Numbered from the stretch's first letter, positions 1 through 7,421 are shown. The stretch is 11,978 bases of DNA from Anaerolineae bacterium (GCA_023511475.1 JAIMBM010000045.1:1-11978); one strand, 5' to 3'. Made by a program: numbers and translations. The notes: generated by a model from the letters alone, not told the origin.

Positions 1-164
1 ATGCCCCGGGCGCGGGGGGGGGGCCCGGCGGGCTGGGGGGGGGGGGGGTGGGGCCCGTCTACTTGGCGCTTACCGGCGGGGTGGGGGGGGGGGGCCGCGG
101 GCCGTGGTGGGGGGGGGCCCGGGCTGGGCCCCGCCCCCTGTTGCATGATCACGACATGAAGGGG
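1..164. repeat. G-homopolymer-rich low-complexity stretch, no gene
   Basis: The stretch has four uninterrupted G runs: 10 G at 14-23, 14 G at 35-48, 12 G at 83-94 and 9 G at 109-117, with short GC-rich linkers between them. An open frame through this part on the plus strand gives a glycine/arginine-rich, non-protein-like translation and continues antisense to hsp20, so I do not call it a gene. GGGCC/GGCCC palindromes near 113-130 could fold downstream of the hsp20 stop on the minus strand, but no U-tract follows. A decaying contig end or sequencing artefact is the simplest reading; a real G-quadruplex-prone tract is the alternative. Confidence 0.6.
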
Positions 165-605
165 CTACGAAGCCGCCCTGACCTTGATCTGCTTGGGCCT
201 GACCGCCTCCGCCTTCGGAATGGTGAGGGTCAACACCCCCTTCTCGAAGGTGGCCTCGGCCTTGTCTGCCTCGACCGGCACGTTGATCCGGAGCTGGCGG
301 TAGAAGGGCCCAAAGCGGCGCTCCTGGAACAGGTACTGCACGTTCTCGATGGGTGGCTTGGTCTCACCCTTGATGGTGAGTGTGTCGCCATCGATGGTGA
401 TGTGGACATCATCGGGGTCAACCCCCGGGATGTTGGCCATGACCACCAGCTCGCCATCGGTCGCATAGGCGTCGACCGGGAGTGAGTAGCCCCTCTCGGC
501 GTAGCCGGGCCGGAGGGGACGGACGAACGAGTCCTCAAAGAGCCGGTCTATCGCATCTCGCAGGCTGAGGAACTCATCAAAGGGCTCTCTCGTGACCATA
601 CTCAT
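165..605 (-). CDS. Hsp20/alpha-crystallin small heat-shock protein (second gene of pair)
   Basis: This is an ATP-independent holdase that binds unfolding proteins in the cytoplasm and passes them to DnaK/ClpB. The 146-residue product has a short N-terminal arm (FDEFLSLRDAIDRLFEDSF, about 9-27), an alpha-crystallin domain at about 41-135 with the family motif GVLTLTIPK (123-131), and a C-terminal I-K-V motif (140-142) of the I-x-I type used in oligomer assembly. The frame extends upstream, but I chose the ATG at 605 because a GGAGG Shine-Dalgarno (611-615 on the complementary strand) sits 5 nt before it and homology to the neighbouring Hsp20 begins there. It lies 87 bp downstream of its paralogue and probably shares its transcript. 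The stop is TAG at 165-167. Confidence 0.95.
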   Translation of the reverse strand: MSMVTREPFDEFLSLRDAIDRLFEDSFVRPLRPGYAERGYSLPVDAYATDGELVVMANIPGVDPDDVHITIDGDTLTIKGETKPPIENVQYLFQERRFGPFYRQLRINVPVEADKAEATFEKGVLTLTIPKAEAVRPKQIKVRAAS

Positions 606-621
606 CGTTGCCTCCGTGTGG

Positions 622-651
622 CCAGGCCCTGCGAATCGTCGCAGGGCCTGG
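622..651 (-). other. Perfect 13-bp intergenic hairpin between the two hsp20 genes
   Basis: Positions 622-634 (CCAGGCCCTGCGA) and 639-651 (TCGCAGGGCCTGG) are perfect reverse complements around a 4-nt loop. In the hsp20 transcript the stem lies 6 nt upstream of the GGAGG of the downstream gene and leaves that site unpaired. No U-tract follows, so it is not a standard intrinsic terminator. Partial attenuation or protection of upstream mRNA against 3'-end decay are plausible roles by inference. Confidence 0.75.
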
Positions 652-692
652 GATACGGGCGGCATGGCTGACGCCACGCCGCATGGACGCCG

Positions 693-1136
693 TTACTTGG
701 CCTGAACCTTGATCCCCTTGGGGCGGGCCTCCTCGGCCAGCGGCAGGGTCAGGGTCAGGATGCCGTTCTCGTAGGTGGCGCTTGCCTTGTTCGCGTCAAC
801 AGGGTTCGGCAGGGTCAAAGAGCGGCTGAAAGCGCCAAACCGACGCTCACGGCGGATGACGTTCTCTTCCTTGACCTCTTTCTCCTCCCTGGTCTCACCC
901 TTGATCGTAAGGGTGTTACCAACGACGGAGACGTCGATGTCCTCGGGCCGCACGCCGGGGATGGCCGCCTTGACGATCAGGTTGTTGTCCTGCTGGTAGA
1001 TGTCCACCGGAACGGTGCCAGCGGCGGGCAGGCCCAGCAGGCGGCCTGGCCGGACAAAGCTCTCCTCGAAGAGCCGGTCCATTGCGTCCCGCAGAGACAT
1101 CAGCTCGCTGAAGGGCTCCCAACGGGTGATACTCAT
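693..1136 (-). CDS. Hsp20/alpha-crystallin small heat-shock protein (promoter-proximal gene)
   Basis: This small heat-shock holdase of 147 residues is clearly paralogous to the downstream Hsp20: both start with an EPF(S/D)E..SLRDA.DRLFE.SFVRP arm. The alpha-crystallin domain spans about 42-135, with PGV at 60-62 and the GILTLTLP motif at 125-132. A C-terminal I-K-V (142-144) provides the I-x-I anchor. The frame is open 16 codons further upstream. The ATG at 1136 is preferred because GAGGAGGT (1142-1149) precedes it at good spacing and MSITRWEPF matches the usual start of this family. It is first in the minus-strand pair, about 60 nt downstream of the predicted transcription start. Its Shine-Dalgarno can be buried in a leader hairpin, which suggests temperature-sensitive translation. 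Confidence 0.95.
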   Translation of the reverse strand: MSITRWEPFSELMSLRDAMDRLFEESFVRPGRLLGLPAAGTVPVDIYQQDNNLIVKAAIPGVRPEDIDVSVVGNTLTIKGETREEKEVKEENVIRRERRFGAFSRSLTLPNPVDANKASATYENGILTLTLPLAEEARPKGIKVQAK

Positions 1137-1142
1137 CGCACA

Positions 1143-1165
1143 CCTCCTCAACTTGAGTTGAAAGG
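1143..1165 (-). promoter_or_regulatory. Candidate RNA thermometer: hairpin sequestering the hsp20 Shine-Dalgarno
   Basis: Read on the minus strand, the leader just before the ATG is CCUUUCAAC-UCAA-GUUGAGGAGG. UCAAC pairs with GUUGA around a UCAA tetraloop. The stem continues with a U-G wobble, a bulged G, then U-A, C-G and C-G, so all of GGAGG except the bulged G is paired. A weak stem with a wobble and a bulged G over the Shine-Dalgarno is the architecture of known heat-shock RNA thermometers, including ROSE-type elements upstream of hsp20 genes. The fold was derived by eye and no energy was computed. Confidence 0.5.
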
Positions 1166-1204
1166 GCACAGTGCGTATCATCAACCCTGCCGCCCTACGC
1201 CTCC

Positions 1205-1233
1205 ATTATAGCAATGGTTCCAGCCATTGTCAA
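1205..1233 (-). promoter_or_regulatory. Consensus sigma-70-type promoter of the hsp20 pair
   Basis: On the minus strand the sequence reads TTGACA (1228-1233), a 17-bp spacer, then TATAAT (1205-1210), a perfect match to the housekeeping consensus in both boxes and spacing. Transcription should start near 1198, giving a leader of about 60 nt. An inverted repeat CAATGG-N6-CCATTG (1212-1217/1224-1229) fills most of the spacer and overlaps the -35, a possible operator. No CIRCE element and no complete HAIR site are visible here. Confidence 0.85.
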
Positions 1234-1285
1234 TACCCTTTAGGGCATTTTTGGAAGGTTTGCTCCAAATTTAAGGCTCAGTCAT

Positions 1286-1306
1286 CTTGACAATAGCAGG
1301 CTCAAG
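1286..1306 (+). promoter_or_regulatory. HAIR-like HspR operator upstream of grpE
   Basis: CTTGACA-N7-GCTCAAG matches the HspR-associated inverted repeat CTTGAGT-N7-ACTCAAG at 5 of 7 left-arm and 6 of 7 right-arm positions, with exact 7-7-7 spacing. It embeds the -35 box and most of the spacer of the grpE promoter, so bound repressor would block RNA polymerase. An hspR-like gene lies about 4.3 kb downstream in the same direction, which supports an autoregulatory loop. Confidence 0.8.
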
Positions 1307-1315
1307 GTTTATAAT
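1287..1315 (+). promoter_or_regulatory. Consensus sigma-70-type promoter of the grpE-dnaJ operon
   Basis: TTGACA (1287-1292), a 17-bp spacer and TATAAT (1310-1315) match the consensus perfectly. The predicted start is near 1322, giving a leader of about 45 nt before the grpE ATG. It is divergent from the hsp20 promoter, with the two -35 boxes about 54 bp apart. A promoter this strong would need repression at normal temperature, which the overlapping HAIR site would supply. Confidence 0.87.
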
Positions 1316-1366
1316 GGGGTTGCTCAGGCAGGACGCGGCACGCTTTGCAGGCAGCATGCATGAGCC

Positions 1367-1936
1367 ATGGCCAGCAAAGCGCCTCCGCTTGCAGATGTGG
1401 GTGAATCGATGGAAGAGAACCAGGGTGCCAGGCAGCCAACTGAAGGGCTCCCCGAGCGAGAGCCCGAGACCGTCGAAGAGGCCCTCCGTCAGGAGCTGGC
1501 CCAGGCGAGGCGCGAGGCCGCAGAGTACCGCGACCTCTACCTGCGCGCACTCGCCGAAAGGGAGAATGCCCGCAAGCGCCTCGAGCGCCTCTACGAGGAG
1601 CGCCTCGGGGAGGCAAAGCGGAACCTGCTGCGCCAGGTCATCGCCGTTGCCGACAACCTCGAGCGCGCCCTTGCCCATCAGGAGGCCCGAGAAGGGCTCG
1701 TCGAGGGGATCCGCCTCACCTATCGGCAGATTCAGGACCTGCTCCGCAGCTATGGCGTGGAGCCCATACAGGCCCTCGGCCAGCCCTTCAACCCTGCGGA
1801 GCACGAAGCGGTCGCCCTTGTGGAGGGCCCGGAGCCGCCGGGCACGGTCGTCGCCGAGGAGCTGCGAGGGTACCGCCAGGGTGAGTACCTCCTGCGCCCG
1901 GCCCATGTGCGCGTCACTGCCGGCGAGCCGGACTGA
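1367..1936 (+). CDS. grpE: GrpE nucleotide exchange factor
   Basis: GrpE releases ADP from DnaK and so drives the DnaK-DnaJ refolding cycle in the cytoplasm. The 189-residue product has the family layout: a charged, disordered N-terminus (1-32), a long coiled-coil dimerisation helix (about 33-90), a helical segment with the conserved VIAVADNLERAL (about 91-102), and a C-terminal beta domain starting around PFNPAEHEAV (about 124-133) and ending LRPAHVRVT. The length is typical. The ATG at 1367 has no strong Shine-Dalgarno; a second in-frame ATG at 1409 would remove only 14 disordered residues and cannot be excluded. It is the first gene after the HAIR-controlled promoter, and dnaJ starts 43 bp after its stop. 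No dnaK lies between or before them, unlike the usual actinobacterial dnaK-grpE-dnaJ-hspR order. Confidence 0.95.
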   Translation: MASKAPPLADVGESMEENQGARQPTEGLPEREPETVEEALRQELAQARREAAEYRDLYLRALAERENARKRLERLYEERLGEAKRNLLRQVIAVADNLERALAHQEAREGLVEGIRLTYRQIQDLLRSYGVEPIQALGQPFNPAEHEAVALVEGPEPPGTVVAEELRGYRQGEYLLRPAHVRVTAGEPD

Positions 1937-1979
1937 CACCGAGAGCGCGCTGCCGACTGTGGCAGCCAGGGGTTGAGCA

Positions 1980-2915
1980 ATGGAGTACAAGGACTATTAC
2001 AAGATTCTCGGCGTTGACCGCAACGCCAGCGAGAGGGAGATCAAGCGAGCCTACCGACAGCTCGCGCGCAAGTACCACCCCGACGTCAACCCAGGCGACC
2101 GCACGGCGGAGGAGCGCTTCAAGGAGATCAACGAGGCCTACGAGGTGCTCTCAGACCCCGAGAAGCGCCGCAAGTACGACGAGCTCGGGGCTACCTACCG
2201 CCAGTGGGAGCGAATGGGGGGCCGCCCCAGTGACTTTGACTGGACCCAGTGGATGGCAGGAGGCCCGGCCGGCGGCAGAATTCACGTCGAGTACGGCGAC
2301 CTCAGCGACCTCTTCGGCGGCGGCTTCTCCGAGTTCTTCCAGAGCATCTTCGGCGGTATGGGCCCGACCATGGCCGGCGCCGAGCGCCGGACGGGACCCA
2401 CGCGAGGTCGCGACGTTGAATACCCAGTCCAGATCACGCTCCAGGAGGCCTTTGCGGGCACCACGCGCCTCGTCCGCACCGACGACCGCACCCTTGAGGT
2501 CAAGATTCCGCCCGGAGTCCGCACCGGCTCGCGCGTCAGGATCGCCGGCGAGGGCGGCCCGGGACGCGTCGGCGGCGCCCGCGGCGACCTCTACCTGGTG
2601 ATCGAGGTCCTGCCCCATTCTCGCTTCAGGCTCGATGGCGACGATCTGCGCATCGAGGTCCCGGTCGACCTCTACACGGCGGTGCTCGGGGGCGAGGTGC
2701 CCGTGCCAACGCTCAAGGGGCAAGTAATGCTCAAGATCCCGCCCGAGACGCAGGGGGGGCAGGTGTTCCGTCTCCGCGGGCAGGGCATGCCCCGGCTGCG
2801 GGATCCCGCTTCGCGCGGCGACCTGTACGTGGAGGTAAAGATCGACATGCCACAGAAGCTCAGCGAGAAGGAGAGAGAGCTCTTCCGCCAGCTCGCTCAG
2901 CTCCGGCGGCGCTAG
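1980..2915 (+). CDS. DnaJ-type Hsp40 co-chaperone lacking the zinc-finger domain (CbpA-like, type II)
   Basis: This J-protein stimulates the DnaK ATPase and delivers substrates to it. The 311-residue product begins with a J domain (about 3-70) carrying the essential HPD at 33-35 and KINEAYEVLSDP-like helix III. A short Gly/Phe-containing linker follows (about 75-130, including DLFGGGFSEFFQSIFGG), then two C-terminal substrate-binding beta domains (about 143-225 and 228-305). There are no CxxCxGxG repeats, so it is type II rather than classical DnaJ, and I leave the symbol open between dnaJ and cbpA. The ATG at 1980 has AGGGG (1968-1972) 7 nt upstream. It follows grpE by 43 bp and shares its promoter. 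A GGCGGG/CCCGCC stem (2924-2929/2940-2945) lies just after the stop, without a U-tract. Confidence 0.93.
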   Translation: MEYKDYYKILGVDRNASEREIKRAYRQLARKYHPDVNPGDRTAEERFKEINEAYEVLSDPEKRRKYDELGATYRQWERMGGRPSDFDWTQWMAGGPAGGRIHVEYGDLSDLFGGGFSEFFQSIFGGMGPTMAGAERRTGPTRGRDVEYPVQITLQEAFAGTTRLVRTDDRTLEVKIPPGVRTGSRVRIAGEGGPGRVGGARGDLYLVIEVLPHSRFRLDGDDLRIEVPVDLYTAVLGGEVPVPTLKGQVMLKIPPETQGGQVFRLRGQGMPRLRDPASRGDLYVEVKIDMPQKLSEKERELFRQLAQLRRR

Positions 2916-3041
2916 GCGCTCGCGGCGGGTGCGCGGTGGCCCGCCAGAGACCGGCGCCAACAGTCCGGCGGCGCATCCGTGTTGCAGCGGCATGTTCCTT
3001 GCTCCACGACTCCGTACCCTGGCTCCGAGAGGAGACTGTCG

Positions 3042-4241
3042 ATGAGGAGTAGGCTGCGAGCTCTTGTGGCTGCAGGAGTCCTCCTGCTGGGCCTGTCGGC
3101 GTGTGTGCCCTGTGGCGCACCGGGGGGAACGGCACGCCGTTCCCCGGAGGTCACCCCGTCGGCGACCGCTCAGGTCGCGCCGCCCGGCTATGCCGGCTCC
3201 CTGCGCGAGCAGGAGCAGTTGCTCGTCGAGCTCTACCGGCGGGCCGGACCGGCCGTGGTGAACCTGCGCGTCACCAAGCACGCCGATGCCGGCTTTCGCT
3301 TTCAGCCGGAGGAAGGCGAGCCACCAGAGGAGCTGGTACGCGGGCAGGGCTCGGGCTTTGTGATCGACCGGGAGGGGCACATCGTTACCAACTATCACGT
3401 GGTCGAAGGGGCCGAGGAGGTGCTGGTCATCTTCAGCGATGGCGATCAGGCCCGCGCCACAGTGGTCGGCACCGACCCCGATAGCGACCTCGCCGTTATC
3501 AAGGCCGATCACCTGCCCGAGTTGGAGCCGCTCGAGCTGGCCGAGTCCGACGAGGTGCACGTCGGCCAGCTGGCCATCGCCATCGGCAACCCGTTTGGCC
3601 TGCAGGGCAGCCTGACGACCGGTATCGTCAGCGCCGTCGGGCGCACGCTGCCTCTGGGGCGAGAGTCGACTACCGTCGGAGGGCGCTTCTCAATCCCACG
3701 CATGATACAGACGGATGCGGCGATCAATCCCGGGAACTCGGGAGGGCCCCTGCTCGACTCCTCCGGTCGCGTCATCGGCGTGAACACAGCGATCAACGCC
3801 CGGGAGGGAGTGAGCTCCGGCGTAGGCTTTGCCGTGCCGGTGTGCCTGATCCGAAGGATTGTGCCCCAGCTCATCAAGGAGGGGCGCTACAGCTACCCGT
3901 GGCTGGGCGTAACCGGCCGCGACGTGAACCCGGATATCGCCGAAGCCATGGGCCTGCCCGAGCGCCGCGGGGCCCTCATCGTGGACATCATCAAGGGAAG
4001 CCCCGCCGACCGGGCCGGCCTGCGCGGCACAAATCGCACCGTCACGGTGCACGATACGCAGTTAGACATCGGTGGCGACGTCATCATCGCCATCAACGAC
4101 ACGCCCGTGCGGCAGTTCGATGACGTGCTCGTCTATCTGATCGAGCGTGCCAGCGTCGGGCAGCGCCTGAAGCTCACCGTGCTGCGCAACGGCACCCTGC
4201 AGACCGTGGAGGTGCAGCTTGGCGAGCGCCCGAGGGACTAG
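3042..4241 (+). CDS. HtrA/DegP-type serine protease, lipoprotein, one PDZ domain
   Basis: This is an envelope quality-control protease that degrades misfolded exported proteins. The 399-residue product starts with a lipoprotein signal (RSR, hydrophobic core, LSAC with Cys21 as the lipidated residue), so it should be tethered outside the cytoplasmic membrane. A Pro/Thr-containing linker leads to a trypsin-like domain with His119 (TNYHVV), Asp149 (SDLAVIK) and Ser233 (NPGNSGGP), a complete triad. A single PDZ domain covers about 300-395. A loop at about 203-218 (PLGRESTTVGGRFS) is longer than in the neighbouring paralogue. The frame opens at 2979, but the ATG at 3042 is chosen because GAGAGGAG (3027-3034) is well placed and the signal peptide begins there. 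It is 126 bp from dnaJ, with no evident promoter of its own. Confidence 0.94.
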   Translation: MRSRLRALVAAGVLLLGLSACVPCGAPGGTARRSPEVTPSATAQVAPPGYAGSLREQEQLLVELYRRAGPAVVNLRVTKHADAGFRFQPEEGEPPEELVRGQGSGFVIDREGHIVTNYHVVEGAEEVLVIFSDGDQARATVVGTDPDSDLAVIKADHLPELEPLELAESDEVHVGQLAIAIGNPFGLQGSLTTGIVSAVGRTLPLGRESTTVGGRFSIPRMIQTDAAINPGNSGGPLLDSSGRVIGVNTAINAREGVSSGVGFAVPVCLIRRIVPQLIKEGRYSYPWLGVTGRDVNPDIAEAMGLPERRGALIVDIIKGSPADRAGLRGTNRTVTVHDTQLDIGGDVIIAINDTPVRQFDDVLVYLIERASVGQRLKLTVLRNGTLQTVEVQLGERPRD

Positions 4242-4388
4242 GGCAGATGGCGAGAAGCTCCGCCCGACCACGGACGCTCTCTCGCAGGCATGCTCTGGCT
4301 CGGATGGGGCAGGTGCCCGGACCTGTTCTGGCCTGTGAGGGGCAACTGAGGACCGGACACCCGCGAGCCTCAGGAGGGGTGTGGAACT

Positions 4389-5570
<1,182 letters not shown>

Positions 5571-5634
5571 GGCCAGAGCCGACGGCTGCCTGAGGCAGGA
5601 AAGAGTGCAGAACTAGGGTTGGAAAGGATAGTCC

Positions 5635-6078
5635 ATGTCAGCAAGGTCAGCCAGGAGAGACAGAGCCGAAGAGCCCGGCCTTGACGAGCCCTGCTACGTG
5701 ATCAGCGTCGCTGCCAAGCTCGTCAGCATGCATCCGCAGACCCTGCGCTACTACGAGCGCCTCGGCCTCGTCGTGCCGTCGCGCTCTCGCGGCAAGGTCA
5801 GGCTCTACTCGCCTCGAGATATCGAGCGGCTGCAGCGCATCGCGCGCCTGGTCAACGAGTTGGGTGTGAATCTGGCCGGGGTCGAAGTCATCCTCAATAT
5901 GTCGGAGCGCATGGAGGAGATGCAGCGCGAGATGGAGGCCATGCGCGCCGCCCTTGAAGCTGAGGTCCAACGTCTGCGGCGGCTGGTCGACGAGAGATCG
6001 CGTAACCTGCCGACCGTTCTCCGAGGGCAACTGCCCAGCGGTCGCCTGGCAGGTGAACGAAATGAGGAGGAGTTATGA
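5635..6078 (+). CDS. hspR: HspR-type MerR-family heat-shock repressor
   Basis: This is the predicted repressor of the HAIR-controlled chaperone genes. The 147-residue protein has a MerR winged-helix DNA-binding domain at about 20-88: YVISVAAKLVSMHPQTLRYY (21-40), ERLGLVVPSRS, then VRLYSPRDIERLQRI and LVNELGVNLAGVEVIL. This is the HspR signature rather than a metal- or drug-sensing MerR. A predicted coiled coil (about 90-122) follows, then a basic/acidic tail; I see no effector-binding domain. In Streptomyces, HspR uses DnaK as co-repressor, so free DnaK would couple repression to unfolded-protein load; that is known for the family, not shown here. The start is supported by GGAAAGGA (5621-5628), 6 nt before the ATG. 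Its stop overlaps the next gene's start (ATGA), indicating translational coupling. Two HAIR-like sites in the window are its probable targets. Confidence 0.92.
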   Translation: MSARSARRDRAEEPGLDEPCYVISVAAKLVSMHPQTLRYYERLGLVVPSRSRGKVRLYSPRDIERLQRIARLVNELGVNLAGVEVILNMSERMEEMQREMEAMRAALEAEVQRLRRLVDERSRNLPTVLRGQLPSGRLAGERNEEEL

Positions 6079-7169
6079 TCTCCCAGACGGATCTGCGCCA
6101 GCTGGCCCGCTTTACCGCGATGAAGGCGCCTGTGCTCAGCGTGTACCTCAACACCGATCTCTCTCAGCAGCAGAAGGACCAGGTAAAGCTGGTGGTGCGG
6201 GACCTCTCCGAGCAGGCCCGCGCCGCCGGGGCCAGAGAAGAGGACGTGCAGCAACTCACCCGGTTTGTGGACGTGGGCTACGACTGGCGGGGACGCGGCC
6301 TCGTGGCCTTCTCCTGCCAGGCCGAGGGCCTGTGGGAGCCGTTTCCCCTGCCCGTGCCGGTCCGGAACGCCGTCTTCGTAGGGGACCAGCCCTACCTGAT
6401 GCCGCTGAGCAACCTGCTCGACCAGCACGCGCCCTACGTGGTTGCTCTGGTGGACCAGGAGGGCGCAAGGCTCTTTCTGATCGACATGGGCGGGATCGTC
6501 AGGCAGGAGGAGGCCATCGGCGAGCCGATCAAGCGCCAGAAGCAGGGAGGCTGGTCCGCCGCCCGTTTTCAGCGGCACGAGGACAAGATTGCAGAGCGGA
6601 ACATGAGGGCAGCGGTAGCTGCGCTCGGACACTTCTGCGAGGCCAACGGCTGCTCGCGCCTCGTGCTTGCCGGGACCGATGACAACGTGGCCCGCTTCCA
6701 GGGCTTCTTGCCCTCGGAGCTACGGCGGGCGGTCGTGGCGACGATGCCGGCCGAGCCAGGGGCCCGCGGCCCGGCCATCGTACAGCGCTCGCAGGAGATC
6801 CTGCATGAGCTCGAAGAGGAGGAGGAGCGCGGCCTCATCGACAACCTGATCACTACCGCCCTCAGCGGAGGGCCGGCCGTCGTTGGCCTTCCCGACACGC
6901 TCTTCGCCCTCCAGGAGGGCCGTGTGCTGACCCTCATCGTTAAGGAGGGTCTTACCGCGCCGGGCTTTGTGTGCCCGAGCTGCGACTATCTCTACATCGA
7001 TGAGAGCCGGCGCTGCCTCTTCTGCGGCACAATGGAGGCGCGCCGTGTGCGCAACGTCGTCGAGCGGGCAATGCACAAGGCTTACCTCCAGGGGGCCAGA
7101 GTCGAAAGCGTGCTCGAGAGTCCAGCTCTGTCCAGGGTAGGGCATATCGGGGCTTTTTTGAGATACTAG
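6075..7169 (+). CDS. eRF1/Pelota-like protein (bacterial archaeo-eukaryotic release factor, baeRF) with GGW in place of GGQ
   Basis: This 364-residue protein has the three-part plan of archaeal/eukaryotic eRF1 and Pelota. An N-terminal domain (about 1-115) comes first. A central domain (about 116-260) holds QGGWSAARFQR (157-167), which lines up with the GGQSALRFAR loop of eRF1; the catalytic Gln is replaced by Trp160. The C-terminal domain has a zinc ribbon (Cys300, 303, 314, 317), as in archaeal aRF1, and ends HIGAFLRY, like the eRF1/Pelota C-terminus. No obvious NIKS stop-codon motif is present. Without the GGQ glutamine it probably does not release peptides normally; a ribosome hibernation or rescue role, as for the related factor Balon, is inference. 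Its ATG overlaps the hspR stop by 4 bp after an AGGAGGAG (6063-6070), so it should be made with HspR under heat-shock control. Confidence 0.85.
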   Translation: MISQTDLRQLARFTAMKAPVLSVYLNTDLSQQQKDQVKLVVRDLSEQARAAGAREEDVQQLTRFVDVGYDWRGRGLVAFSCQAEGLWEPFPLPVPVRNAVFVGDQPYLMPLSNLLDQHAPYVVALVDQEGARLFLIDMGGIVRQEEAIGEPIKRQKQGGWSAARFQRHEDKIAERNMRAAVAALGHFCEANGCSRLVLAGTDDNVARFQGFLPSELRRAVVATMPAEPGARGPAIVQRSQEILHELEEEEERGLIDNLITTALSGGPAVVGLPDTLFALQEGRVLTLIVKEGLTAPGFVCPSCDYLYIDESRRCLFCGTMEARRVRNVVERAMHKAYLQGARVESVLESPALSRVGHIGAFLRY

Positions 7170-7421
7170 CGGAAACGCCGCTCAGATAGGGTCCGCGGCC
7201 GACGAGGCGCGAGCCAGGACATCACCATCCCGGCTCGCACCGCCGGTCCCCGACGAGGTCAGGGGGTCCGTTGGGCCGGCTCCGTCACCGGGCGGCGTTG
7301 GTGCCGGAGCGCCCTGAAGGGAACCGGGGCGCTCCAGGGTGCGAGCAGGGCGCACCGGAGACTGCCTGCACCCGGCGCAGAGTCGCACCCTGTCGGCGTA
7401 GGGGTTCCCGGGTAGGCGTCT
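7170..7421 (+). promoter_or_regulatory. Structured 252-bp clpB leader/intergenic region
   Basis: No promoter-like or HAIR sequence is visible. Several stems can form: 7209-7215/7232-7238 (7 bp); 7306-7316/7325-7335 (11 bp with one G-U); 7338-7343/7351-7356 (6 bp); and a perfect 10-bp long-range stem 7335-7344/7383-7392 that excludes the 6-bp stem. A 5-bp hairpin (7168-7172/7178-7182) begins at the upstream stop codon. None is followed by a U-tract. The region may be a regulatory leader, a processing site, or only GC-rich spacer. Confidence 0.45.

Noticed and set aside
48..485. 145-residue plus-strand frame at the window start
   Set aside because: It begins in G-homopolymer sequence, runs antisense through hsp20, and has no domain or ribosome site.
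1137..1366. CIRCE (HrcA) operator in the divergent heat-shock region
   Set aside because: No TTAGCACTC-N9-GAGTGCTAA-like sequence is present; the palindromes found are HAIR-like or unrelated.
2924..2945. Stem after dnaJ as an intrinsic terminator
   Set aside because: It is only 6 bp with a 10-nt loop and no U-tract; in this GC-rich context it is weak evidence for a transcript end.
2151..3560. 469-residue open frame on the minus strand
   Set aside because: It crosses dnaJ and the first htrA in antisense and shows no domain; it is a GC-bias shadow.
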